From Actinomycetota bacterium (GTDB lineage: Bacteria; Actinomycetota; Actinomycetes; Actinomycetales; Dermatophilaceae), in NCBI GenBank assembly GCA_020161845.1, contig JAIUNK010000011.1, positions 1 to 41,668 on the forward strand: a DNA stretch of 41,668 nt, given 5' to 3'. Below are positions 23,650-32,722 of the stretch, piece after piece. Position 1 is the stretch's first letter. Each line of letters starts with the position of its first letter. A program made the translations under genes and the position numbers. The notes under the pieces are model-generated. The model saw only the letters and a list, made by a program, of their open reading frames with translations. It did no database searches and was not told the DNA's origin.

Positions 23650-24318
23650 ATGAACGAAACCCAGGTCACCATCGTCGGCAACGCCGTCGAGGACCCGGTC
23701 GTCCGGTTCGGCAAGACCGGCCAGCAGTTCGTCACCTTCCGGCTCGCCTCCACCGTGCGCCGCCGCGACGGCGCCACCGGTGGCTTCGTCGACGTCGGCA
23801 CGAATTTCGTCACCGTCCTCGCCTTCCGCCAGCTCGCCCAGAATGTCGCCGTCTCGATCCGCAAGGGGCAGCCCGTCGTCGTGTCGGGGCGGTTGCGGGT
23901 CAATCAGTGGAGCGCGGGGGACCGCAGCGGCACCAGCGTGGAGATCGATGCCAGCGCCGTGGGTCACGACCTCACGCGGGGCCGGGCGGACTTCACCCGG
24001 GTCAAGACCGGCACATTCGGCGAGGGTTCCTTCCCGGCCGGGGCGCCGAGCGAAGCGTCCGGGGCGCTGAGCGAAGCGTCTGGGACGTCGAACGATGCGG
24101 CCGGTTCGTCGAGGGATGTGGCATTCGGCGGGCTGGGCGGCTCGCTGCAGCTCGCCGAGGCGCGGCGGGACGACGCCGGGTCGGAGCGCTCGGAGCACTC
24201 GGCGTACGGCCTGCAGGAGCCACCCCTGGACGAGGAGGAGGCCGACGGCCCCCTGCCGCCCTATGAGGAGCAGGTCGATCGTGGGTACGCCGAGGCGGGG
24301 GTGCGACTCGGCGCCTGA
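23650..24318 (+). CDS. Single-stranded DNA-binding protein paralogue
   Basis: A 222-residue protein with an N-terminal OB fold (residues 1-105): TQVTIVGNAVEDPVVRFGKT, FVTFRLASTVRRRD, TNFVTVLAFRQLAQNVAVSI and KGQPVVVSGRL. The C-terminus is Ser/Ala/Glu-rich, contains a threefold 7-residue repeat (ASEASG-like, residues 132-152), and ends AEAGVRLGA rather than the DDDIPF-type tip that recruits repair proteins in canonical SSB. It is therefore an accessory SSB, perhaps for recombination or competence. GGGAAAGG precedes the ATG. Its place between the dynamin-like pair and ettA recurs in related actinobacteria as far as I recall. Confidence 0.87.
   Translation: MNETQVTIVGNAVEDPVVRFGKTGQQFVTFRLASTVRRRDGATGGFVDVGTNFVTVLAFRQLAQNVAVSIRKGQPVVVSGRLRVNQWSAGDRSGTSVEIDASAVGHDLTRGRADFTRVKTGTFGEGSFPAGAPSEASGALSEASGTSNDAAGSSRDVAFGGLGGSLQLAEARRDDAGSERSEHSAYGLQEPPLDEEEADGPLPPYEEQVDRGYAEAGVRLGA
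24043..24105 (+). repeat. Three 21-bp tandem repeats in the SSB gene
   Basis: Three in-frame 21-bp units encode APSEASG, ALSEASG and TSNDAAG; the first two differ at few bases, the third is diverged. They lengthen the disordered linker without breaking the frame. Confidence 0.8.
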
Positions 24319-24371
24319 CCAGGACCGATCGGGTCGGGGCCGCCGATTCGGGGGCGGCGGGTCCGGCCCGA

Positions 24372-24377
24372 TAGCCT
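24372..24377 (+). promoter_or_regulatory. -10 TAGCCT for leaderless ettA
   Basis: TAGCCT ends 7 nt before the ettA ATG; no ribosome site is present. The GCCGCC/GGCGGC hairpin just upstream (24339-24358) may end the SSB transcript. Confidence 0.5.
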
Positions 24378-24384
24378 GAGCGGC

Positions 24385-26067
<1,683 letters not shown>

Positions 26068-26082
26068 GGTCCGCTCGACAGG

Positions 26083-27156
26083 TCACTGCTCCTTGAGGCG
26101 CAGCATGCCCTCCTGGGCCACCGTCGCGACGAGCCGTCCCGAGACGTCGAACATGTGCCCGATCCCCAGGCCCCGGCCGCCGGCGGCGGACGGCGAACTC
26201 TCGGCGTACAGGATCCAGTTATCCGCGCGCAGCTCGCGATGGAACCACATCGCGTGATCGAGGCTCGCCGGGCGCAGCCGCGGGTCGGTCCAGTGGATCC
26301 CGTGCTGGCGCAGCACCGCCTCCAGGACGGTGTAGTCCGAGGCATAGGCGAGCACGGCCGCGTGGGTGAGATGGTCCTGGGGCAGCGGGCCGATCGCGCG
26401 GATCCAGACGTGCTGTGCGGCGGTGCGGAACGGCCCGGGCCGCAGGTAGAGCGGGCCCTCGCAGTGCCGCATGTCGATCGGGCGCCGCACCGTCCAGCGC
26501 TTGGCGAGGTTCTCCGGGGCGTGCGCCAGCCGCTCCGCGATCGTCGCGATGTCGTCCGGCATCGGCACCGGCGGCATCGCCACCTGGTGATCCATCCCGT
26601 CGGCGGGCACCTGGAAGCTGAAGATCATCGACAGGATCGGCTTGCCGTATTGGACCGCATGCACCCGGCGCGCCGAGAACGACGCCCCGTCGCGCAGTCG
26701 CTCTACCTCGAATCGGATGGGCTCGGCGGCGTCGCCGGCGCGCAGGAAATAGCCGTGCAGCGAATGGATGCGGCGCTGCGGTGGCGACGCCGTGACGCCG
26801 GTGCCGGCGTCGGTGCCAGCGCCGGCGTCGGTGCCAGCGCCGGCGTCGGTGCCAGCGCCGGTGCCGGAGTCGGCGGCACCGGAACCGGCGCGCGGGTCGT
26901 CGACGGTACGGCCCGCGGCCACCAACGCCTGGGCCACGACCTGGCCGCCGAAGACGCGGCCGTGCGGGGTCGGCTGGCTGGCGCCGAGGAAGACGTCCTG
27001 CGCGTCGAACGGCAGGCCGTGCGAGGACTGCGCCGCGGCGCCGGCGGAGGCCGGGTCGACGTCGGCCGCGGGGGTCAGGCTCAGCACCCGCAGCAGGTCG
27101 GCCAGGGGGTCGTAGTCGGGGTCGTTCGGCGAGAGGTACTGCTCGTGAAACGGCAC
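26083..27156 (-). CDS. tesB: Acyl-CoA thioesterase II (TesB)
   Basis: A 357-residue double-hotdog thioesterase hydrolysing medium- and long-chain acyl-CoA. Blocks include GRVFGGQVVAQALVAAGRTV, RRIHSLHGYFLRAGDAAEPI, SFSARRVHAVQYGKPI, and in the second hotdog LAYASDYTVLEAVL, LDHAMWFHRELRADNWILY and GLGIGHMFDVSGRLVATVAQ. Between the first strand and RRIHSLH lies an insert of about 30 residues built from 18-bp repeats (AGAGTD), absent from usual TesB. The GTG at 27156 follows a TAGGGT -10 by 6 nt. It is divergent from another thioesterase. Confidence 0.93.
   Translation of the reverse strand: MPFHEQYLSPNDPDYDPLADLLRVLSLTPAADVDPASAGAAAQSSHGLPFDAQDVFLGASQPTPHGRVFGGQVVAQALVAAGRTVDDPRAGSGAADSGTGAGTDAGAGTDAGAGTDAGTGVTASPPQRRIHSLHGYFLRAGDAAEPIRFEVERLRDGASFSARRVHAVQYGKPILSMIFSFQVPADGMDHQVAMPPVPMPDDIATIAERLAHAPENLAKRWTVRRPIDMRHCEGPLYLRPGPFRTAAQHVWIRAIGPLPQDHLTHAAVLAYASDYTVLEAVLRQHGIHWTDPRLRPASLDHAMWFHRELRADNWILYAESSPSAAGGRGLGIGHMFDVSGRLVATVAQEGMLRLKEQ
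26803..26856 (-). repeat. Minisatellite of three perfect 18-bp units in tesB
   Basis: GCCGGCGTCGGTGCCAGC is repeated three times without change, with degenerate copies on both sides. It is in frame and encodes GAGTDA repeats in a loop. Unit identity suggests recent slippage and possible length variation between strains. Confidence 0.92.
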
Positions 27157-27162
27157 GGCGCC

Positions 27163-27168
27163 ACCCTA
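27163..27168 (-). promoter_or_regulatory. -10 TAGGGT for leaderless tesB
   Basis: On the - strand TAGGGT ends 6 nt before the tesB GTG; no ribosome site is seen. Confidence 0.55.
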
Positions 27169-27207
27169 CGGTCCGCACGCGGGCCGGCGGCGGGCGGGAC
27201 GGGGGAG

Positions 27208-27267
27208 GTACGCCGAGGGGAAGGACGGGCAGTACGCCGAGGGCGGTGGCCGGCGAGGTACGCCGAG
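27208..27267. repeat. Three GTACGCCGAG direct repeats between divergent thioesterases
   Basis: The 10-mer GTACGCCGAG occurs at 27208, 27232 and 27258, spaced 24 and 26 bp, inside the 137-bp divergent intergenic region. Copies on near-helical spacing could bind a regulator; they could also be a small duplicated tract. Confidence 0.5.
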
Positions 27268-27293
27268 CACTGCGCACCCGGCAGGATGGGGCC

Positions 27294-27746
27294 ATGACCG
27301 CGCCGCGCTATCACGTCGACATCCAGCTGCGCTGGGGCGACATGGACGCCTTCGGGCACATCAACAACGTCGAATACGTCCGCCTGCTGGAACAGGCGCG
27401 CGTCGTCGGGCTGACCGACTGGTTCGCCGGCACGCCGGTCGATCTGCTCCGCACGGGGGTGTTGGTGGCCCGCCAGGAGATCGAGTACCTGGATCAACTC
27501 GCCTACCGGGCCGAGCCGATCCGGGTCGACATGTGGGTCTGCAGGCTCTCCGGCGGCTCGTTCGACATCGCCTACGAGGTGCGCGACCCGGACGACGTGG
27601 GGGAGCGGGTATATGCCCGCGCCGAGACGACAATGGTGTGCTTCGACCTGGGTTCCGGCACGACCCGCCGGCTCAGCGACGCCGAGCGGGTCGCTTTCGA
27701 GGCGCACCGGGGTGAGCCGGCTCCGTTCCGGCGGCGGCAGCGCTGA
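27294..27746 (+). CDS. Acyl-CoA thioesterase, 4-hydroxybenzoyl-CoA thioesterase-like hotdog
   Basis: A 150-residue single-hotdog thioesterase. The family motif is RWGDMDAFGHINNVEYVRLLEQAR with the catalytic Asp in the D-x-x-GHxNN block; LVARQEIEYLDQLAYRAEPIRVDMWV follows. Relatives include FadM/YbgC, acting on acyl-CoA. The ATG at 27294 follows CAGGAT by 6 nt, a leaderless layout; an earlier in-frame start at 27246 would include the direct repeats. The last 74 bp overlap the convergent MFS gene. Confidence 0.88.
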   Translation: MTAPRYHVDIQLRWGDMDAFGHINNVEYVRLLEQARVVGLTDWFAGTPVDLLRTGVLVARQEIEYLDQLAYRAEPIRVDMWVCRLSGGSFDIAYEVRDPDDVGERVYARAETTMVCFDLGSGTTRRLSDAERVAFEAHRGEPAPFRRRQR

Positions 27747-29196
27747 CCGTCGGGGCCTGCCCCGCTGCTCGGCCCGCGGCTGGGTCCGCTGCTCGGTCCG
27801 GGTCGGGCGCGGTGCGCCGGGCGGTCGGCAGGCAGAGCGCCGCGAGGACCGTGGTGATGGCCCAGACCAGCGGGAACGTCAGCTCCTCGGCCAGGGTGGT
27901 CGTGGTGGCCACGGCGTACGCGGCGGTGGCGACGGCGATCCCGATGACGCTGCCGAGGACGTCGGCGACCTGCACCGAGGCCGAGGCGGCGGCGTGCCCG
28001 CCGCGCGGCGCCAGCTCCAGGGCCAGCACCGAGGTGGCGGTCACCGCCAGTCCCATCGCCAGCCCGATCAGGGCCAGGCAGGCCCCGAGCCACCAGGTGC
28101 CGGCGCCGAGGAGGTCCCCCACGAGGAACCAGCCGGTCGTCACGACCAGCAGGATCGTGCCCGTCCAGATCAGATCGGGGCCGCGGTTCGCCAGGGCGGG
28201 CCGGCTCTGCACGAAGGAACCCACCGACCAGCCGAGCGAGGCCAGCGTCAACAGGATTCCGGTGGTGAGCAGGTCCAGGTCCATGTGCGTGAACAGCATC
28301 AGGGGCGCGAAGGCCACGGTCCCGTTGAACGAGGCCATCAGCAGGAAGCGGGCCATCATCACGCTCGGTTGGCCGCGCCGCATCCGCAGGGTGCCGGGCG
28401 GCATCAGCGGGGGCACGGCCCAGGCCAGCAGCGCCAGCCCGGCCACCGGGGCGCCCAGCAGCGCGGCAAAGGGCAGGCCCGGCAGCGACGTACCGGCCTG
28501 GAAGAGGGCCGCCCCGACCGTCATGAGCAGCCCGTAGCCGGTCACCCGCCGCAGCGACAGCGTCGGGGCCGCCGCGTCGGAGCCGACATCGTCGCGATAC
28601 TGCGGGCCGGGGCCGGTCGCGAGCAACCGACCCGCTCGGGTGATCCCGAGCGAGGCCAGCGCGGTGAGCGGGGCGATGATCAGGAACACCGAGCGCCAGC
28701 CCCAGGCCTGCGTCATCGCCGCCGCGACCAACGGCCCGATGATCGAGGGCAGCACCCACGCCGAGGCCACCCACGCGAAGACGCGGGGCCGGACCGCGAT
28801 CGGATACGCCGCACCGATGACGACGTAGATCGCGACCAGGGCCAGGCCGGCACCGATGCCGGCCACCAGCCGCCCGAGCAGCAGCACGGCGAAGTCCATC
28901 GCCAGGCCCGCCACGCAGGAGCCGATCGCGAAGAGCGTCGCCCCGGACCACAGCGTCAGGACCGGTCCGCGCAGGGCCGCCAACGCCCCGGCCAGCGCGA
29001 TGCCCAGCAGCTGACCGGTGAACATCAGGGAGAACGCCAACCCGTACGCCGCCCCGGCGCCGAGGTCCTGGGTGACCTTCGGCATCGCGGTCGAGACGGC
29101 CATCGTCTCGAAGGCGATGATCGTGACCAAGGCGAGCACCGAGACCGTGACCGCGGCGTACCGCGCCCCCAACAGCTCTCCGCGCCGCCCGGTCAC
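27673..29196 (-). CDS. MFS transporter, drug-efflux type
   Basis: A 507-residue major facilitator with about 13-14 hydrophobic segments. The first helix region ALVTIIAFETMAVSTAMPKV and the following AFSLMFTGQLLGIALAGALA resemble drug:H+ antiporters of the DHA2 kind, though the substrate is open. The GTG at 29196 has a TAGGCT -10 ending 7 nt upstream; a TTG at 29223 would precede that promoter. The Ala/Pro/Arg-rich C-terminal tail of about 45 residues extends 74 bp over the convergent thioesterase gene, so the tail may be non-essential or recently extended by loss of a stop. Confidence 0.85.
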   Translation of the reverse strand: MTGRRGELLGARYAAVTVSVLALVTIIAFETMAVSTAMPKVTQDLGAGAAYGLAFSLMFTGQLLGIALAGALAALRGPVLTLWSGATLFAIGSCVAGLAMDFAVLLLGRLVAGIGAGLALVAIYVVIGAAYPIAVRPRVFAWVASAWVLPSIIGPLVAAAMTQAWGWRSVFLIIAPLTALASLGITRAGRLLATGPGPQYRDDVGSDAAAPTLSLRRVTGYGLLMTVGAALFQAGTSLPGLPFAALLGAPVAGLALLAWAVPPLMPPGTLRMRRGQPSVMMARFLLMASFNGTVAFAPLMLFTHMDLDLLTTGILLTLASLGWSVGSFVQSRPALANRGPDLIWTGTILLVVTTGWFLVGDLLGAGTWWLGACLALIGLAMGLAVTATSVLALELAPRGGHAAASASVQVADVLGSVIGIAVATAAYAVATTTTLAEELTFPLVWAITTVLAALCLPTARRTAPDPDRAADPAAGRAAGQAPTVSAAAAGTEPAHPGAPRKRPARRR

Positions 29197-29203
29197 GCCA
29201 CCC

Positions 29204-29209
29204 AGCCTA
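29204..29209 (-). promoter_or_regulatory. -10 TAGGCT for a leaderless MFS gene
   Basis: On the - strand TAGGCT ends 7 nt before the GTG at 29196; no ribosome site is seen. Confidence 0.5.
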
Positions 29210-29274
29210 CGTTCGTTGCGCAAACTTTGGGGCGGACCGACGAATGTGCTGGCGGTCCGCCCCGGACCGTACCG

Positions 29275-31104
29275 TCAGTCGGCCGCCAGCCAGACCGTCC
29301 CATCGACCGGCAGTGTCGAACCGTCCGGCGCCCCGTCGGCGGTCGGGGCCGCGCTCCCCACCAGTACCCTCGCGTCCGCGGGCAGCGGGATGGGTGCGGT
29401 GCCGAGGTTGGCCAGCACCAGCACTCCGGGCCGGCCGGGTGCCCGCACCTCGAAGGCCAGCACCTCCTTCGTGTACCCGGCGACGAACCGCAGCTCGCCG
29501 GTGCCGAGCCGGCGGTCCCGCCGGATCCGCAGCAGGGTGCGATAGAGCTCGTACGTCGAGCCCGGCACCCCCTGCTGGCGGTCCACCGCGAGCGCGCCGT
29601 ACGCCGCGGGTTGCGGCAGCCAGCTCGCCCCGGTGGTGTTGAAGCCGTACGCCGGGGCGTCGCCCGCCCAGGGCATCGGCACCCGGCAGCCATCCCGGCC
29701 ATATGCGCCGTGGTCGGTGCGCACCCAGGTCGGATCTTGGCGCAGCTCGTCCGGCAGGCTGGTGTGTTCGGGCAGACCGAGTTCCTCGCCCTGATAGAGG
29801 TAGGCCGATCCGGGCAGCGCCAGCATGATCGCGGTGGCGGCCCGGGCCCGGCGCAGGCCGAGCGCGGCGTCCGGCACAGGGTCGGTCGCGCCGAGGCCCT
29901 GGGGACCGCGGCCGGTCCGGCGGGCCGAGTCCAGGGCCAGCCGGGTGGCATGCCGGATCACGTCGTGGTTGGACAGCACCCAGGTGGTCGGCGCCCCCAC
30001 CGCATCGCAGGCCGCATAGGAGGCGGCGATCACCGCGCGCTGCCCGGCCGCGGTCCACGGCGCCTGCAGGTATTCGAAGTTGAACGCCTGATGCATCTCG
30101 TCCGGACGCACATATCGAGCCGCCCGCGGCAGCGGATCGACCCAGGCCTCGGCGCACAGGATCCGATCCAGGGCCGGGTCGTGGTCGGGCGCGTCCGGGG
30201 GGTTGTAGGTGTTCAACACCCGCCGCCAGGCCCGGTAGATGTCGTGCACGCCGTCCTGGTCCCACATCGGGGCCCGCCGGTCGCCGCCGGCGTCGTCGCG
30301 GTCCCGGTCGTCGTCCTCGCCGGAGCTCAGCAGCTCCTGCTCGGCTGACCAGTCGGGCAGACCCGGCTCCTTGACCAGACCGTGCGCGACGTCCACCCGG
30401 AAGCCGTCCACGCCGCGATCCAGCCAGAACCGCAGGACCGCCTCGAATTCGGCGTGGACCTGCGGGTTCGTCCAGTCCAGGTCGGGCTGGGTCACGTCGA
30501 ACAGGTGCAGATACCACTGCCCCGGGTCGCCGGTCCGCGGGTCGGGCACCCGGCTCCAGGCCCGGCCGCCGAAGACCGAACGCCAGTCGTTCGGCGGCTC
30601 GGAACCCTCCGGACCCGAGCCCTCCCGGAACAGGTAGCGGGCTCGCGCGGGTGACCCGGCCGGCGCGGCGAGCGCCTCCTGAAACCACGGGTGGTCGCTG
30701 CTGGTGTGGTTGGGCACCAGGTCGATGATCACCCGCAACCCCAGCTGGTGGGCGCGCGCCACCAGGGCGTCGGCGTCGGCCAGGGTGCCGAACAGGGCGT
30801 CGACGGCGCGGTAGTCGGCCACGTCGTACCCCGCGTCGTGCATCGGGCTGGCGTAGAACGGCGACAGCCACAGCGCATCCACGCCGAGTTCGACGAGGTG
30901 ATCCAGGCGGGCCGTGATGCCCGGCAGGTCACCGATGCCGTCGCCGTCGGCGTCGGCCCAGCTGCGCGGATAGACCTGGTAGATCACGGCGCTGCGCCAC
31001 CAGGCGCCGCTGCTGTCGGCCGCGTGCGTCACCGGCTGCAGGGCCGGCTCGGGCTGGGGCTCGGACTGGGGGTCGGACTGGGGATCGGGCTCGGGCAGGG
31101 TCAT
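29275..31104 (-). CDS. GH13 alpha-glucosidase
   Basis: A 609-residue glycoside hydrolase of family 13, likely an alpha-1,4/1,6-glucosidase acting on maltose-type oligosaccharides in the cytoplasm. The (beta/alpha)8 motifs are VIIDLVPNHTSSDHPWF, the nucleophile Asp238 in GFRVDVAHGL, the acid/base Glu319 in LCAEAW, and Asp381 in LSNHDVI. Two additions are a low-complexity N-terminus (DPQSDPQSEPQPEP) and an acidic insert EDDDRDRDDAGGDRR after the nucleophile. Its ATG is 1 nt after the globin stop (TGAGATG), so it is translated from the same mRNA. Alternatives are trehalose synthase or oligo-1,6-glucosidase. Confidence 0.9.
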   Translation of the reverse strand: MTLPEPDPQSDPQSEPQPEPALQPVTHAADSSGAWWRSAVIYQVYPRSWADADGDGIGDLPGITARLDHLVELGVDALWLSPFYASPMHDAGYDVADYRAVDALFGTLADADALVARAHQLGLRVIIDLVPNHTSSDHPWFQEALAAPAGSPARARYLFREGSGPEGSEPPNDWRSVFGGRAWSRVPDPRTGDPGQWYLHLFDVTQPDLDWTNPQVHAEFEAVLRFWLDRGVDGFRVDVAHGLVKEPGLPDWSAEQELLSSGEDDDRDRDDAGGDRRAPMWDQDGVHDIYRAWRRVLNTYNPPDAPDHDPALDRILCAEAWVDPLPRAARYVRPDEMHQAFNFEYLQAPWTAAGQRAVIAASYAACDAVGAPTTWVLSNHDVIRHATRLALDSARRTGRGPQGLGATDPVPDAALGLRRARAATAIMLALPGSAYLYQGEELGLPEHTSLPDELRQDPTWVRTDHGAYGRDGCRVPMPWAGDAPAYGFNTTGASWLPQPAAYGALAVDRQQGVPGSTYELYRTLLRIRRDRRLGTGELRFVAGYTKEVLAFEVRAPGRPGVLVLANLGTAPIPLPADARVLVGSAAPTADGAPDGSTLPVDGTVWLAAD

Positions 31105-31105
31105 C

Positions 31106-31567
31106 TCACTCCATGCGGTTGACGAGGGAATACGCCGCGCGGGTCAGGTAGTCGCGCAGCATCGCCTCGTCCTTGGCTTCCAGATCGAGGGTGTCGACGG
31201 CCGCCAACATGTGCCGCAGCCAGGCATCGCGGGCCGCCGGGGTCACCGCGAAACCCATGTGCCGCATGCGCAATCGCGGGTGGCCGCGGCGATCACTGTA
31301 CGTCGTGGGTCCGCCCCAATACTGCGCCAGGAACAGTTCCAGCCGCTCCCGGGCGGGCTCCAGATCGGCCTCGGGATACATCGGGCGCAGTAGCGGGTCC
31401 TGCGCCACGCCCCGGTAGAACTCCCGGGTCAACGCGGCGAAGGTGGCGGCGCCGCCCATCGACTCGTACGGCGTGCGAGCCGCACCCGGCGTACCAGCCG
31501 ACACACCATCACCCGGCGTACCAGCCGCCGGCGCCCCGTCCTCGGGGACCAGGGGAATGTCGCTCAT
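31106..31567 (-). CDS. Group II truncated haemoglobin (GlbO-like)
   Basis: A 153-residue globin, matching GlbO over FAALTREFYRGVAQDPLLRP, LELFLAQYWGGPTTYSDRRG and HPRLRMRH, with the proximal heme histidine expected at His103. GlbO has RHAPFRI after the histidine; here it is RHMGFAV. A 30-residue N-terminal linker contains a duplicated 17-bp tract encoding AGTPG twice. GGAGG lies upstream of the ATG, which overlaps the MscS stop by 4 nt. Relatives bind O2 and NO. Its coupling to a channel and a glucosidase has no evident functional logic. Confidence 0.92.
   Translation of the reverse strand: MSDIPLVPEDGAPAAGTPGDGVSAGTPGAARTPYESMGGAATFAALTREFYRGVAQDPLLRPMYPEADLEPARERLELFLAQYWGGPTTYSDRRGHPRLRMRHMGFAVTPAARDAWLRHMLAAVDTLDLEAKDEAMLRDYLTRAAYSLVNRME
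31484..31527 (-). repeat. 17-bp direct repeat in the globin linker
   Basis: ACCCGGCGTACCAGCCG occurs at 31484-31500 and again, unchanged, at 31511-31527, a 27-bp in-frame offset. Confidence 0.85.
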
Positions 31568-32610
31568 GCGGGATTTCCTCCGTAGGACGGATAACTCGGT
31601 GGCGGCTTGATGCCCGCGGCCGCGCAGGCGGTCAGGCCGCGTTCGCGGATCTCCCGCTGGACACCCCAGTGCTGGTTCGGGGCGCACTTGGCGAGGATAC
31701 GGATGGTCATCGCGCCGCCGGTGGCCGACTCCACCCCGGCGACCCGTGGCTCCTCCATGAGGATGTCCGCCCAGGCGGCGTCGTCGTCGAGGTCGGCCAT
31801 CGCGGCCCTGAGCACCTCGATGACATGCTCGGGCGACTCCAGGGCGGACACCGGGATGTCGACCATGGCCGTCGACCACCCCTGCGACTTGTTGGCGACG
31901 CTGACGATCTCGCCGTTGCGGACATACCAGATCACGCCGTTGGGGTCGCGGATCCGGGTGACCCGGAGGCTGACCTCCTCCACCGTGCCCGAGGCGGTGC
32001 CGACGTCGATGACGTCGCCGACTCCGTATTGGTCCTCGGCCAGCATGAACATGCCCGACAGGAAGTCCTTGACCAGACTCTGCGCGCCGAATCCGAGGGC
32101 GACGCCGCCGATCCCGGCGGAGGCCAACACCGGGGCCATGTTGAGGCCGAGCTGGTCGCCCACCATCAACACGGTGATGACCAGGATCACGATGGTGGCG
32201 ATGCTGCGCAACACCGAACCGAGGGTCTCCACCCGCTGGTGCTGCCGCTCGGGGTTGAGCAGGCCGCCCTCCAGGGCCCGTGCGGCCAGCCGGGCGTGGC
32301 GCCGGACCGTCGGCAGTTCGCCGGTGGCCACCCGGTCTGGCTCGGGTGGGCCCACGGGCGTTCCCGCGTCGGTCCCGTCGGTCGCGTCGGTCGCGTCGGT
32401 GCCTGAGGCCGTCGTGGTGCCGTCGGTCGCCGAGCCGCGGCGCGGCTTTCGCGGCGCCGTCATCGCGGCCACGATCCGGTTGATGAACCTGTGGATCAGC
32501 CACCGGGACAGCACCGCGGTCAGCAGGATCAGCAGGATCGTCAAGCCGTCGGCGACGAGCCAGTCCAGGACGCCGTCGACCGAGAAGTTGCGGGCGGACA
32601 GTCGCTGCAT
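31564..32610 (-). CDS. Small-conductance mechanosensitive channel, MscS family
   Basis: A 348-residue channel. One hydrophobic N-terminal segment (GLTILLILLTAVLSRWLI) precedes a cytoplasmic Thr/Asp repeat linker (TDATDATDGTDAG) and then two membrane segments. The pore helix region is ASAGIGGVALGFGAQSLVKDFLSGMFM, as in MscS TM3, followed by the beta domain GVGDVIDVGTASGTVEEVSLRVTRIRDPNG. It opens under hypo-osmotic stress. The ATG at 32610 has CAAGAT ending 6 nt upstream. It heads the mscS-globin-glucosidase operon and is divergent from malQ. Confidence 0.92.
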   Translation of the reverse strand: MQRLSARNFSVDGVLDWLVADGLTILLILLTAVLSRWLIHRFINRIVAAMTAPRKPRRGSATDGTTTASGTDATDATDGTDAGTPVGPPEPDRVATGELPTVRRHARLAARALEGGLLNPERQHQRVETLGSVLRSIATIVILVITVLMVGDQLGLNMAPVLASAGIGGVALGFGAQSLVKDFLSGMFMLAEDQYGVGDVIDVGTASGTVEEVSLRVTRIRDPNGVIWYVRNGEIVSVANKSQGWSTAMVDIPVSALESPEHVIEVLRAAMADLDDDAAWADILMEEPRVAGVESATGGAMTIRILAKCAPNQHWGVQREIRERGLTACAAAGIKPPPSYPSYGGNPA

Positions 32611-32685
32611 GGCCCCATCTTGCCGGGGCCGCGGTGTCGTCGAGCAGGGTGGTCCAGACGGTGGGTCGCGCCCGCCCGCCGCCAC

Positions 32686-32691
32686 TAGGAT
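32686..32691 (+). promoter_or_regulatory. -10 TAGGAT of malQ
   Basis: TAGGAT would start transcription near 32698, leaving a leader of about 25 nt that holds the GGAAAGG ribosome site. Confidence 0.5.
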
Positions 32692-32722
32692 CGGGTCGAT
32701 TCCCCGCTAGGAAAGGCCTGTC

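Noticed and set aside
27208-27267. GTACGCC repeats as a CRISPR array
   Set aside because: Repeats are 10 bp, spacers 14-16 bp, only three copies and no cas gene is present.
26763-27297. Open frames through the tesB repeat on the + strand as a separate repeat protein
   Set aside because: They are shadows of tesB in GC-rich DNA; the - strand frame matches TesB along its whole length.
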